Of a stretch of DNA of 37,338 nt, positions 9,312 to 17,217 are shown in pieces. The notes beneath the pieces were generated by a model, which had not been told where the DNA came from, did no database searches, and saw only the letters and a list, made by a program, of their open reading frames with translations. This DNA comes from a virus: positions 1 through 37,338 of IMG/VR virus record IMGVR_UViG_3300019766_000015, one strand, 5' to 3'. Both the position numbers and the translations under genes were made by a program. Positions within the stretch are counted from its first letter, which is position 1. Every line of letters starts with the position of its first letter.

Positions 9312-10259
9312 TTAAACTGCTTTAGCTGAAGAAGAATTAAAGAAACGATTACTCGCTACAGAAGGTGAAATTGATACTTCGATTTCGTTCCCTGCGGTCA
9401 TTGCTGCTGTAGCTGTGAAAGTATAAACACCTTCCCCAACTTCGACAGTTGATCCAGCCACGGCACTCCCTGTTGTAACATCAGTAAATGAAATTTCCGC
9501 ATCTGTAAGTCCAACAAACCCGTTACCGCTCGCGATAGTCTTGAAGCCATCATAAACACCCAGTGTAAGAGTTGTTGTATTTACAGCAACTACAGACGTT
9601 TCAACAGGAATTAACGCTTCGAAATCATCAAATGTCAATCCATGCTCTTCTTGAGTAATCGGAACCATTTTCTTAATATCGTCCTTTGTTTCAAGGTCGA
9701 ATTTAAACGGAACCATACTAGTTGCTGCGTTTGTTGTGAATCCATAAGAAGAAGATAATGACTCGCCAGTGATTCCAATTCCGCGAACGAGTGTCGTTGC
9801 AAGATCATCAGATACCATCCAAATGTTTAACGAAACATCGATCATCCAAATATCAGTCTCACCACATCTATTCTTTTCAAATTCAGCATACAAGCGTGTC
9901 GTTGCATCTTTACCCATAAATTGTCCCGCAAACTCATACACTTCACCACCTGGGAGACGAAACTTTGTGTCGTCAGAAGCTGTCTGATACTTAACGTCCG
10001 TTGGCGTGCTTCCAAATTCAAACACTTTAGGCGTTGGATAAATACGCAGATCATCAGAAGTTGATTGTGTAATCAAATTCTTAATTGTCGTCCCTAAATT
10101 CGCATCATTAAGATCAAGCGTGTTTCGCTGTGAATTGCCGTTCAATCTTGGTCTAAATACAAACAAGTATGGAACGTCTGGAACAGTAACGCAACCTGTA
10201 CGTCCCATAATTCCATATGTCTTTTTGCCACATTGGCAATTTTCTAAAAATGTAACCAT
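9312..10259 (-). CDS. Probable major tail tube protein with C-terminal Ig-like domain, 315 aa
   Basis: Position after the tail completion gene and before the chaperones and tape measure is that of the major tail protein. The N-terminal part (about 1-215) is a mixed, mostly beta sequence with a CQCGKKTYGIMGRTGC segment near residues 8-23. After residue ~220 the composition changes to Val/Thr/Ala/Gly repeats (TTLTLGVYDG, GVYTFTATAAMTAGNEIEV). That matches the Ig-like decoration domains often added to phage tail tubes. The gene ends shortly before a 76-aa gene and a terminator, consistent with high expression. The assignment is from order and composition, not a diagnostic motif. Confidence 0.75.
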   Translation of the reverse strand: MVTFLENCQCGKKTYGIMGRTGCVTVPDVPYLFVFRPRLNGNSQRNTLDLNDANLGTTIKNLITQSTSDDLRIYPTPKVFEFGSTPTDVKYQTASDDTKFRLPGGEVYEFAGQFMGKDATTRLYAEFEKNRCGETDIWMIDVSLNIWMVSDDLATTLVRGIGITGESLSSSYGFTTNAATSMVPFKFDLETKDDIKKMVPITQEEHGLTFDDFEALIPVETSVVAVNTTTLTLGVYDGFKTIASGNGFVGLTDAEISFTDVTTGSAVAGSTVEVGEGVYTFTATAAMTAGNEIEVSISPSVASNRFFNSSSAKAV

Positions 10260-10291
10260 TCTTTCTTTTTTTTAAAACTATTTTAGACTGA

Positions 10292-10834
10292 TTAACAGGA
10301 AAGTTCGTAGCTGAGTTCAAAATTGAATCTCATCACATGAAACACCCCTATATTATCAAGTCTTAATTTCTCTTTTTCGAATTCCTTATATACATCATCG
10401 ATCTCCGTTTCGACACTAATCAAAGGGAAGACGTTTTGCAGCTTATTAATAGCTAAAACAAAGTCATTCATATGCTCTTCATCAGCTCGATGCGAAACAT
10501 TTCCTTTTACTTCATCAAGCAAGCTTTGAACGATCATTGATACCTTCACCTTCCATTTGCCGTTGACAAACTGACGAACAGGATCTACAATGAAAAACGA
10601 TGTTACCGAAACTGAATCATCCAAGTAAACATCGATGTACTCACCTTTCTCCGTGTACACTTCTGCGATATATTTCTTATGATCCAACCTTGTTGGATTC
10701 ATGTTCGCTCGATGATAGCTATTCCACGTCCAGTTGTTTGACGGGTTATTCACCAATATATCATTGTACAAATACCTCTGTAGTCGATCAATTTGAACGT
10801 CAACACCTTTGGGAGTATCTTTCAAAACAATCAT
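10292..10834 (-). CDS. Probable tail completion/terminator protein, 180 aa
   Basis: A compact alpha/beta-looking protein starting MIVLKDTPKG. It begins at an ATGA overlap with the upstream 378-aa gene and is followed by the tail tube. Proteins of 130-180 aa directly before the tail tube gene are usually head-tail joining or tail terminator proteins (lambda gpU-like). There are no transmembrane segments or catalytic motifs. The role is inferred from position; the family itself is not recognised. Confidence 0.68.
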   Translation of the reverse strand: MIVLKDTPKGVDVQIDRLQRYLYNDILVNNPSNNWTWNSYHRANMNPTRLDHKKYIAEVYTEKGEYIDVYLDDSVSVTSFFIVDPVRQFVNGKWKVKVSMIVQSLLDEVKGNVSHRADEEHMNDFVLAINKLQNVFPLISVETEIDDVYKEFEKEKLRLDNIGVFHVMRFNFELSYELSC

Positions 10835-11967
10835 ACAGAACCGATTTGAACGTCAATAAAATCATCGCCTTGCTCTTTAGAAAGTTGAATATCGTAAGCT
10901 TTAGCTAACTGCCTTTGTGCCTCCTTAATCGAATCCTTATACCTTTTCGCGACAGTATTCCCTTCGGTAACTGATAACTGAGCTTTAATAAATTGCGGCT
11001 CCATTATCATTCGCTCAGTGCTATTCCTTCTATTCCCTGCGTTATGAAGGACCATTTCAAAAAACTCATACTCGAAAGCTTGACGAACAAACCTTGCGAA
11101 CTCATTTGAGTTATTATCGATGTACTTCTTAGGATCGAATAACGCTGTAATGTTGAATCCCATGCCGTTGTGACTAGCAGAGGATACGTACTCCGAAGAT
11201 TCAGGAGTTGCGCCTGTTCCTGTTGCTGGATAAGCTGTAAAACCTTCGTAATTATATGGGTCAACATAATCATACGAAGCATTTACCGACTGTGAATCAA
11301 TAGCGAATGTAAACTCACCTTTCCCGCTGAATGAATAATTGACTTCATTGAATAGAAGCTTCCCATTATCAACCGGCACAGAAATTGTTTGTATCAATTC
11401 CTTTTGATGAACAACATAAACGTCGATGCTTCCAGTTGTATTCGCTTGCACAGCGATTTCATTTATACGAAAATCAAGGTAATCAGATCCTTTCGCTTGG
11501 AACACCCATGCAGAATAATTCCCTTCAAGATCGTTAACATGATCACCTTCAGCATATAAATAATGGTTAGAAACAAGTTTCTCCACAAGTCCAAGTTCAT
11601 TGTATACGCGATCTTTTACGCGGCTTATCATGATCTTAAGCCTTATCGATTCCTTGTTAGTTTCTAGCCAAAATTCATCATCCGTTAATGCGTTTCCAGT
11701 ATTTGGCGATTTGATTGACTGATAGATTACTCCATTTTCCTCAACCAAATCACCAGCCTGTCTACTTTCTAGAAAAGAACTATACTCCTTTGATGAGTCA
11801 TAATTCGATAATGTATAATCAAACTTCGGTAGTTCTGACAACAAATTCTTTATCGTAATCAGCGAGTGAACACCACTATTTAGAATAACGCCACTAGATG
11901 ACGCGCTCATTAACTGATCGTCCAATACAACTGAAGACGTAAAATCTGATACTAAACCTACCTTCAT
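10831..11967 (-). CDS. Structural protein of the head-tail region, 378 aa, unknown
   Basis: The gene lies between the capsid/decoration genes and the tail completion gene. The N-terminal ~110 residues are mixed. Residues ~130-240 read as a beta-sandwich-like segment (SIDVYVVHQKELIQTISVPV, then NEVNYSFSGKGEFTFAI). The C-terminal ~100 residues are helical and charged. The fold pattern could suit a head-tail connector with an added beta domain, or a minor head protein. Its size is larger than a usual adaptor. I do not recognise the family. The ATG is preceded by the 118-aa decoration-like gene with only a 4-nt gap. Confidence 0.7.
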   Translation of the reverse strand: MKVGLVSDFTSSVVLDDQLMSASSSGVILNSGVHSLITIKNLLSELPKFDYTLSNYDSSKEYSSFLESRQAGDLVEENGVIYQSIKSPNTGNALTDDEFWLETNKESIRLKIMISRVKDRVYNELGLVEKLVSNHYLYAEGDHVNDLEGNYSAWVFQAKGSDYLDFRINEIAVQANTTGSIDVYVVHQKELIQTISVPVDNGKLLFNEVNYSFSGKGEFTFAIDSQSVNASYDYVDPYNYEGFTAYPATGTGATPESSEYVSSASHNGMGFNITALFDPKKYIDNNSNEFARFVRQAFEYEFFEMVLHNAGNRRNSTERMIMEPQFIKAQLSVTEGNTVAKRYKDSIKEAQRQLAKAYDIQLSKEQGDDFIDVQIGSV

Positions 11968-11971
11968 CTTC

Positions 11972-12328
11972 TTATCCGAATTTAACGGTAACTTCTGTTT
12001 CCGCTGCTAATTTATTTTGAACACTTAACCCTTCCGTTGCGTCATAATACACGTTGATTTTTGACGTTGTATCCTTCGCGACTCCAATGGACGTATGTCC
12101 AAATAAAACGGCTAACGTAGCAGTTCCTCCAACAATATGTACGCTTACTACCGCTGAGTTATTGTTAGTGTTGTCGATAACGGTAATTAACCCGGTATTA
12201 TCTTTAACACCTGATACGGCAACCGCATCAACTGCGAGTGTCGCCTTTAGGCCTACAACGTTCATTCCTACCGCGCCTATTTCTACTACGCTATTGCCTT
12301 CTTGGCCTACTTCTTTTTGAGTTATCAT
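11972..12328 (-). CDS. Probable capsid decoration protein, 118 aa
   Basis: A Val/Ala/Gly/Thr-rich, almost entirely beta-patterned protein (for example SVHIVGGTATLAVLFGHTSI) immediately downstream of the major capsid gene, 25 nt after its stop. Small beta-rich proteins in this position are usually head decoration or stabilisation proteins (lambda gpD-like in role). No signal peptide, Cys or membrane segment is present. The function is inferred from position and composition. Confidence 0.7.
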   Translation of the reverse strand: MITQKEVGQEGNSVVEIGAVGMNVVGLKATLAVDAVAVSGVKDNTGLITVIDNTNNNSAVVSVHIVGGTATLAVLFGHTSIGVAKDTTSKINVYYDATEGLSVQNKLAAETEVTVKFG

Positions 12329-12353
12329 CTTTGTTGATTTATGTGATTAATAA

Positions 12354-13430
12354 TTAAGAAGAAAGCCCTTGAAGTTTCACAATATCCGAAGTGTACACGT
12401 CACGATCTTGGTTGTATCGGTACACAACATAAAAGCGATCCCATAATGCCATCTCCTCGAAATGAGACATGATTCCGTTTGAATCATCACCTGGAGAAAC
12501 CATAGCAGTCGTATCAGACGCTTCTCTGTTCGAGAAAACATTCAATTGGGACTGAACATACGGCATTTCCATATCTGTTACTGACCATTTCTTTTCACCA
12601 ACTTCTGTTTCGTTGACGAAATCCCATGGAGTATTTAGGATAGTTCCAATCGCTCCATCACGAATCAACCAACCCTCAAAAATATTTGAAGTAGTAGTTA
12701 TTGAATCACTTTCGTAAACACGGTCTGGTCCGAAGAAACCTAAGGCTTGAAGATTTTTTTCGTTAGCAGAACCATACTTCGCCATTTCTGACAATTGTAA
12801 TTGAAATCCCGCAGGGTTTGATACGGCTCTCCATTCTCCATCCATTTTATTAGCGCGCATCAACGCTTGGGAGTTATTAAACATAGTTTCCTTTTGTGCT
12901 GCCTTATTTATCTGAAGCGTATCAGTAGCAGTTTGAAATACAAATGTTCCGTCGCCTTGAGAAACTTGCGTTGTATGATCTAAAAGACGAGTCTTCAATA
13001 GCTCCAATTGAGTAGCGATGATCTCCTCTTTCTTTTTTCCCATATCTTCAAGCACGCGCAACACTTGTCTACGTCTGTAAGTCTCTCCATCCACCACGTT
13101 GTTTGCATGCATAGATGGGTAGTATCTCAATCCTGAGACAACATTGAATGGTTGGAAGTAATAGAATTCCGTTTCCATTAAATTTGCAGGAATCGAGAAT
13201 CCTGGAGAAGTGGTAACCGTTGTGGTCCCATCTTTAATTACCGGAATCTTCGCCTTTCTTTGAGAAGAAATTGTTCTTAACTGTTCGCGGACAGAGTCGG
13301 AGATGTACTCATCCATTCTGTCTTCTCCAGCTTTGACCGCTTGCAGGATACCCAATCGGTCAGGTCTACGAGCATCCCCGACCTTGTTGTCTTGGATGTC
13401 GTTCAATAGTGTATTGTCTAAATACGCCAT
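12354..13430 (-). CDS. Probable major capsid protein, 358 aa
   Basis: The gene follows a scaffold-like gene and precedes a decoration-like gene, the standard place for the major capsid protein. Its length is normal for an unprocessed capsid protein. The N-terminus is polar and helical (residues ~1-55), followed by a segment with VIKDGTTTVTTSPGFSIPA near 65-83, which could be the start of the shell fold. The C-terminal part contains WDRFYVVYRYNQDRDVYTSD, reminiscent of strands in capsid P-domains. No protease is seen nearby, so scaffold-assisted assembly without a dedicated protease is inferred. The identification is positional. Confidence 0.75.
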   Translation of the reverse strand: MAYLDNTLLNDIQDNKVGDARRPDRLGILQAVKAGEDRMDEYISDSVREQLRTISSQRKAKIPVIKDGTTTVTTSPGFSIPANLMETEFYYFQPFNVVSGLRYYPSMHANNVVDGETYRRRQVLRVLEDMGKKKEEIIATQLELLKTRLLDHTTQVSQGDGTFVFQTATDTLQINKAAQKETMFNNSQALMRANKMDGEWRAVSNPAGFQLQLSEMAKYGSANEKNLQALGFFGPDRVYESDSITTTSNIFEGWLIRDGAIGTILNTPWDFVNETEVGEKKWSVTDMEMPYVQSQLNVFSNREASDTTAMVSPGDDSNGIMSHFEEMALWDRFYVVYRYNQDRDVYTSDIVKLQGLSS

Positions 13431-13519
13431 AATAACTTTTAATTTTTAGTTAATAAAATAATCTGATTTCATGCAGTCCTTCGCATTGTATATAATTGTA
13501 AAAGCGGTCTATTGCTCTT

Positions 13520-14419
13520 TTAATTAGCTGATTTGATTTTCAAGTATAACTCTTGAAATTGTTTTGTGTATTCCTTGTTATTCTTATGCTTATCAACACC
13601 TTTTGAAGTTAAGTGTTCACGAATAAGTTTTTGTTTTTCTCCTGCTGTCGCGTTGGCAGGAACAGCGAAAGGAACACCCTCAATCTTTTTATCGTCCTTA
13701 GTTCTTGCTCCTGTACCTGGTTGCTGCCTTCCGTCAACAAGCCCTTGAATTTCTTTGTTTTTAGCCACTAAATCAGCAAGCTTGTACACCTTGTTCGCAT
13801 TATCTTTATCAATGATAACCCAATCATCATCAACCTTCTCAAGCTTCCCTAGTGCTTTAGTTTCTTTCACGAAATTATTCCATTTCGCATCAGCTTCGTA
13901 CTCATTGGTTCCCTCAGCAAATCGCGGCTTATTGCTATTGAAAGCAAGATCGTCTTTCATTTTTGAATTCGACTCCAATAAAGCATTGTACTTCTCTTCA
14001 ATACCTGATTCTTTGAAGGTGTCAAATTCTGCTTCTTTTACTTGGAGAGCATCAAACTTCTCTTTTAGCTTGATCATCTCTTCCTTAGAAGCTCCATCCT
14101 TCTCAGCGTCGATAAGTTTTTGCTCTGCCGCTGCCAGCTTAGCGTTGATGTTGGGCATGTACTCGTTGTTTACACGAACGAAATAATCTTTAGCTTGTTC
14201 ATTAGGGAGCCTGGCAATACCTGATTCTTTTTCAATCTTCTTTGTCGCTCCTTCGAGAGTGTTGGAAGATAATTCGTTTGCTTTTTCGCTGATCGTCTTA
14301 TCCCACTCTCCCTTTAAGTCAACAACATGCGCGTTTACATGCGCGGATACTTCTCCGATCTTATCTTTTGGAATCCCAAACTTTTCGGCTGTTTCTTCGT
14401 TTAATTCAAAATCACTCAT
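13520..14419 (-). CDS. Probable capsid scaffolding protein, 299 aa
   Basis: A highly charged, Lys/Glu/Ala-rich protein with a long predicted coiled coil (about residues 85-160: KLAAAEQKLIDAEKDG, then MIKLKEKFDA and further heptads). The C-terminus is basic and helical, as scaffold proteins use to bind capsid subunits. It lies directly upstream of the major capsid gene. Composition, coiled coil and position together fit a scaffold well. It starts MSDFELNEET with an ATG at 14419, after a stem-loop at 14446-14478. Confidence 0.8.
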   Translation of the reverse strand: MSDFELNEETAEKFGIPKDKIGEVSAHVNAHVVDLKGEWDKTISEKANELSSNTLEGATKKIEKESGIARLPNEQAKDYFVRVNNEYMPNINAKLAAAEQKLIDAEKDGASKEEMIKLKEKFDALQVKEAEFDTFKESGIEEKYNALLESNSKMKDDLAFNSNKPRFAEGTNEYEADAKWNNFVKETKALGKLEKVDDDWVIIDKDNANKVYKLADLVAKNKEIQGLVDGRQQPGTGARTKDDKKIEGVPFAVPANATAGEKQKLIREHLTSKGVDKHKNNKEYTKQFQELYLKIKSAN

Positions 14420-14445
14420 AATTGTCCTTCATTATTTGATTTAAT

Positions 14446-14478
14446 AGAGCGGGATCTTGTTGTTTTTTACCCCGCTCT
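14446..14478. other. Stem-loop before the scaffold gene
   Basis: An 8-bp perfect stem, AGAGCGGG/CCCGCTCT, with a 17-nt loop, lies in the 70-nt gap between the 188-aa and scaffold genes. The T8 run is on the plus-strand side, so as a terminator it would act on plus-strand (antisense) transcripts. On the minus strand it lacks a good U run and may instead be an RNA processing or stability element. Confidence 0.5.
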
Positions 14479-14489
14479 TAAGTTTTTTT

Positions 14490-15056
14490 TTATGCTTGGT
14501 TAGCTTTCGCTTTTTCAATGTGAGCTCTCAACGTCTTCACTGTTGATGTGTGGTGCGCCTTTCTTCCTGTGATTTTCTCAAATTCCTCACGAAGTTCTTG
14601 CAACTCGCCTTCATCTTCTGGCGCTTCAGCCTCTTCCTTACCGTTTGACTCTGGCGCTACACTTTCTTTGGGCGTAACTGTTTTTACGCCTGACAGTGCG
14701 TCAATCTTAGCTTCAAGCTCTGCGATTCGTTTTTGATCCTCCGTTAACGGCTTCTCCTCACCTTTAAAGGCTACGGTCAATTCTTTTTGAATACCCGCGA
14801 AAAGATCTTTATCATCCAATTCTTCATAAGAAGGGAAGCCGCTCTTTTCGTCTTTTTTGATCTCAAAGATATTCACTAGATCAGCCTTGTGAACACCCAT
14901 TGTAGTAATATTCTTTAAGAACATATACCACTCTGGCACGCCATGCCTTAACGAGATTGTTTCAACGTTCTGCTTTGCTTCTCTACCTTCATTGATGAGA
15001 ATTTTTCCTTTATCCAACTTCACCTTCAACTGAAGGCCTTTGTACTTTTTCGACAT
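14490..15056 (-). CDS. Head-region protein with C-terminal SAP/HeH-like segment, 188 aa
   Basis: Basic N-terminus (MSKKYKGLQL), a middle Glu/Pro/Ala-rich linker (about residues 120-155), and a C-terminal ~30 residues with the pattern ELREEFEKITGRKAHHTSTV followed by a helix. That pattern is like the small helix-extended-helix (HeH/LEM/SAP-like) modules seen at the ends of phage structural proteins. The ATG overlaps the end of the portal gene by 47 nt, so it is coupled to portal translation. The function is unknown; a DNA- or capsid-associated role is plausible. Confidence 0.7.
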   Translation of the reverse strand: MSKKYKGLQLKVKLDKGKILINEGREAKQNVETISLRHGVPEWYMFLKNITTMGVHKADLVNIFEIKKDEKSGFPSYEELDDKDLFAGIQKELTVAFKGEEKPLTEDQKRIAELEAKIDALSGVKTVTPKESVAPESNGKEEAEAPEDEGELQELREEFEKITGRKAHHTSTVKTLRAHIEKAKANQA

Positions 15057-16719
15057 TTGTTTCGATTATCTGTGTTAATAAATTGCTTATCTCAATTCTT
15101 CTGTCTGAATTGCTTCCGTTTATGTTTTCCCAAAAAACCAGAATATCACCATAAATAGCCTCAAACATTCCGAGCCAATAGTTGAATCGTGTTTGTAATT
15201 GAAAGGTGATGTCCCCGACCTGTTGAGCGTCTATCGCTAGTTGAAAGTCCTTTTTATCCACGTAAGGAATAAGCGAGTATTCGATCATATTTCTTTTATG
15301 CTTCTCGGAATTCGCTCTTTTTTGACCTCCAGAGGCGCGCATTAAGAGTTCGCGTGTCTCTATAGGATTCGGAGACTTTTCAATTAATTCATAAATTCTT
15401 TCAGTGGAAGCAAGGAAAAAATCGGCACCAAATGACAAATCAACACTTATACTAGATGGTCCGTATTTAAGTCCTAAAAAGTCAAATTCGGAACGCTCAA
15501 CAACTCGTGTTAGAATCTTTGAAACAGATCTTAGCTTGTCCTCTTTTGATACATACGATTTACCAACTTGTAATTCGTTCTTTGCGCTTTCGTCTGCTTC
15601 TGAGTGATCTCCCACAATTGCAGAAATGATAAATGCCTGAGTGTCCTTTATCCTTTTATCAATAAACTCAAGCAATTCAACTGGGGCATAAAAGTAGTTA
15701 ATGTAATTCTTCACCACATCCATATCAAGCCCCATATCACCTTTCTTAGGTGCGGGTACCTCAATTATAGTTCCAGCTTGCGTTATCGCTCCTTTAGTGT
15801 TCGTTTGAGTTTCTAACCCAGAAGATAAAGGAGTTCGGTCTTTTAAATTTGGTTGTTTGTCTGTTGAACCTTTCGACGCGTTTGTGTTCGCTCTTGATTC
15901 TCTTTGCTTAAACGTTGTAACAACAGGGAAAGTGCCATTTACATCAAGCATCTTTCTAAACGTTCGAAGTAGGTTGTATTCTTCTAGATCATTTTTGATG
16001 AATGAGAAGATTGACTTTTTGACAATGCCATTATTACCAAACGCTTCCTTGGTAACAAACTCAACGGGACACCTCCCGAGATCGTGAGGCACTTCAATAG
16101 CTTCTTTGTCTTCGTCTTTCGGGTAAAAAGCAAACATCTTAGTGTCGATGTATGAATAACCTTTCTCACCGTCTAATTCAGCGAAATACGCAACTCTTTC
16201 AATGATTCCGTTACTTTCCTCAATCGCTTTTACCTTTTCAATCGATAGAATAGTTCTTTCAGGAACATTGATGTCAATCATATCGGTAACTACCAGGTCG
16301 TTGAATCGAAACAAAAGCGCATCAAATATCGTGTCGTTAAAGTCTTTTGATTGCAACTCTTCAGGCTGCTCTATCTTCTTTCCTCTGAGTGAATAATTGA
16401 AAAACGAGTCTTCCGCATGAAACACACGGCTCAAATCGATCTTAATCTTATCGTTGATCAATTGAGAAGAAGGAAGTGGGTATCGTAACTGTTTGAACGC
16501 AGATAAGAAGTTATCTGTCTTCAATATGCTCTTCATGTAATTTAGGAAGTAATCAGGAGATCCAGAACGTTCATGTCTGTTTACCCATGCCTCTACATAA
16601 GATTGAGAAATGTCCGTTTGAGTTTTAGATTCAATAAGGCAGTTGATTTCCTTCTGTTGCCTAACTGCTTCAGCTAAGCCGCTTGATCCAATACCTTTAT
16701 TTATGAAATCCCTTGACAC
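15010..16719 (-). CDS. Probable portal protein, 569 aa
   Basis: The gene is placed between large terminase and head genes, with a length typical of portals. Long helices dominate the C-terminal half, and a central segment (ALLFRFNDLVVTDMIDINVP, then strands with aromatic residues) suits the portal wing/clip region. A Thr/Ser/Lys-rich stretch near 275-320 looks like a disordered loop. The most upstream in-frame start is GTG at 16719 (GTG TCA AGG GAT), with no ATG before residue 62, so a GTG start is likely. A -7-like TATGTTTG lies at 16745-16752. Identification is from order and architecture. Confidence 0.8.
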   Translation of the reverse strand: MSRDFINKGIGSSGLAEAVRQQKEINCLIESKTQTDISQSYVEAWVNRHERSGSPDYFLNYMKSILKTDNFLSAFKQLRYPLPSSQLINDKIKIDLSRVFHAEDSFFNYSLRGKKIEQPEELQSKDFNDTIFDALLFRFNDLVVTDMIDINVPERTILSIEKVKAIEESNGIIERVAYFAELDGEKGYSYIDTKMFAFYPKDEDKEAIEVPHDLGRCPVEFVTKEAFGNNGIVKKSIFSFIKNDLEEYNLLRTFRKMLDVNGTFPVVTTFKQRESRANTNASKGSTDKQPNLKDRTPLSSGLETQTNTKGAITQAGTIIEVPAPKKGDMGLDMDVVKNYINYFYAPVELLEFIDKRIKDTQAFIISAIVGDHSEADESAKNELQVGKSYVSKEDKLRSVSKILTRVVERSEFDFLGLKYGPSSISVDLSFGADFFLASTERIYELIEKSPNPIETRELLMRASGGQKRANSEKHKRNMIEYSLIPYVDKKDFQLAIDAQQVGDITFQLQTRFNYWLGMFEAIYGDILVFWENINGSNSDRRIEISNLLTQIIETNVEKVQRPSVEGEVG

Positions 16720-16744
16720 TTACAAATAATTTACATATTAGATA

Positions 16745-16752
16745 CAAACATA
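16745..16752 (-). promoter_or_regulatory. Possible -7 box upstream of the portal gene
   Basis: On the minus strand TATGTTTG matches the Bacteroidota TAnnTTTG element and lies 26 nt before the GTG start of the portal gene. I found no clear TTG at the usual 19-21 nt spacing, so this is weak. Confidence 0.3.
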
Positions 16753-16781
16753 GGAAAAAGTAAACACATTTTCACATTTAA

Positions 16782-16813
16782 TTGCACACTATTGTGAATT
16801 ATCCATACATTTA
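16782..16813 (+). promoter_or_regulatory. Promoter for the 98-aa moron gene
   Basis: TTG at 16782-16784 and TACATTTA at 16806-16813 are separated by 21 nt. They match the Bacteroidota -33/-7 pattern except for the last base of the -7 box. The start codon follows 41 nt downstream. Confidence 0.5.
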
Positions 16814-16854
16814 TAGTGTCAATACTGGCGCAGTAAGCACGAAAACAAAACAAA

Positions 16855-17151
16855 ATGTCAAAAACACTCAATAACACAACGGCATCAAAGGCTTCCGAAA
16901 ACGTTTCGGATATTGAATTCTGGGGAAATGGAGACACTTTCAAATTAATCAGTAAAGCATCCTCAAAAAAAGAAGGTTGGATGAAATCGACAAAAGCAAT
17001 GGAGATCCCTTATTTAGGATGTGTGATACAAGTTACTACTCAACAAGGAGATAATGTCGCTGAAGCTTTAACTTTTGTTCCTGGAGCCAGAATTAAGGAG
17101 CTTAAAGATGAGAACGGTAAAACAATCGAAAGAAAGATTGTTCTTTTATAG
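16855..17151 (+). CDS. 98-aa moron-like gene of unknown function, opposite to the late operon
   Basis: This is the only plus-strand gene inside the morphogenesis region, between large terminase and portal. It has its own candidate promoter (16782-16813) and terminator (17172-17205), the classical arrangement of a phage moron. The protein is hydrophilic, with no signal peptide or membrane helix. The first ~20 residues are Ser/Thr/Asn-rich. The rest contains FWGNGDTFKLISKASSKKEG and GCVIQVTTQQGDNVAEALTF, suggesting a small beta-rich fold. I do not recognise a characterised family. Expression independent of the late genes, for example in the lysogen, is inferred. Confidence 0.8.
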   Translation: MSKTLNNTTASKASENVSDIEFWGNGDTFKLISKASSKKEGWMKSTKAMEIPYLGCVIQVTTQQGDNVAEALTFVPGARIKELKDENGKTIERKIVLL

Positions 17152-17171
17152 TACAAGCTCTAAATTTTAGC

Positions 17172-17205
17172 AAAACCCCTTGCATTTACTTGTAAGGAGT
17201 TTTTT
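17172..17205 (+). terminator. Terminator of the 98-aa gene
   Basis: AAAACCCCTTGCA pairs with TGTAAGGAGTTTT (one mismatch and one G-T wobble) around a 6-nt loop and runs into T residues, 20 nt after the stop codon. It ends shortly before the 3' end of the convergent large terminase gene and may also serve that gene in reverse. Confidence 0.65.
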
Positions 17206-17217
17206 ATTGCTTTTTTT

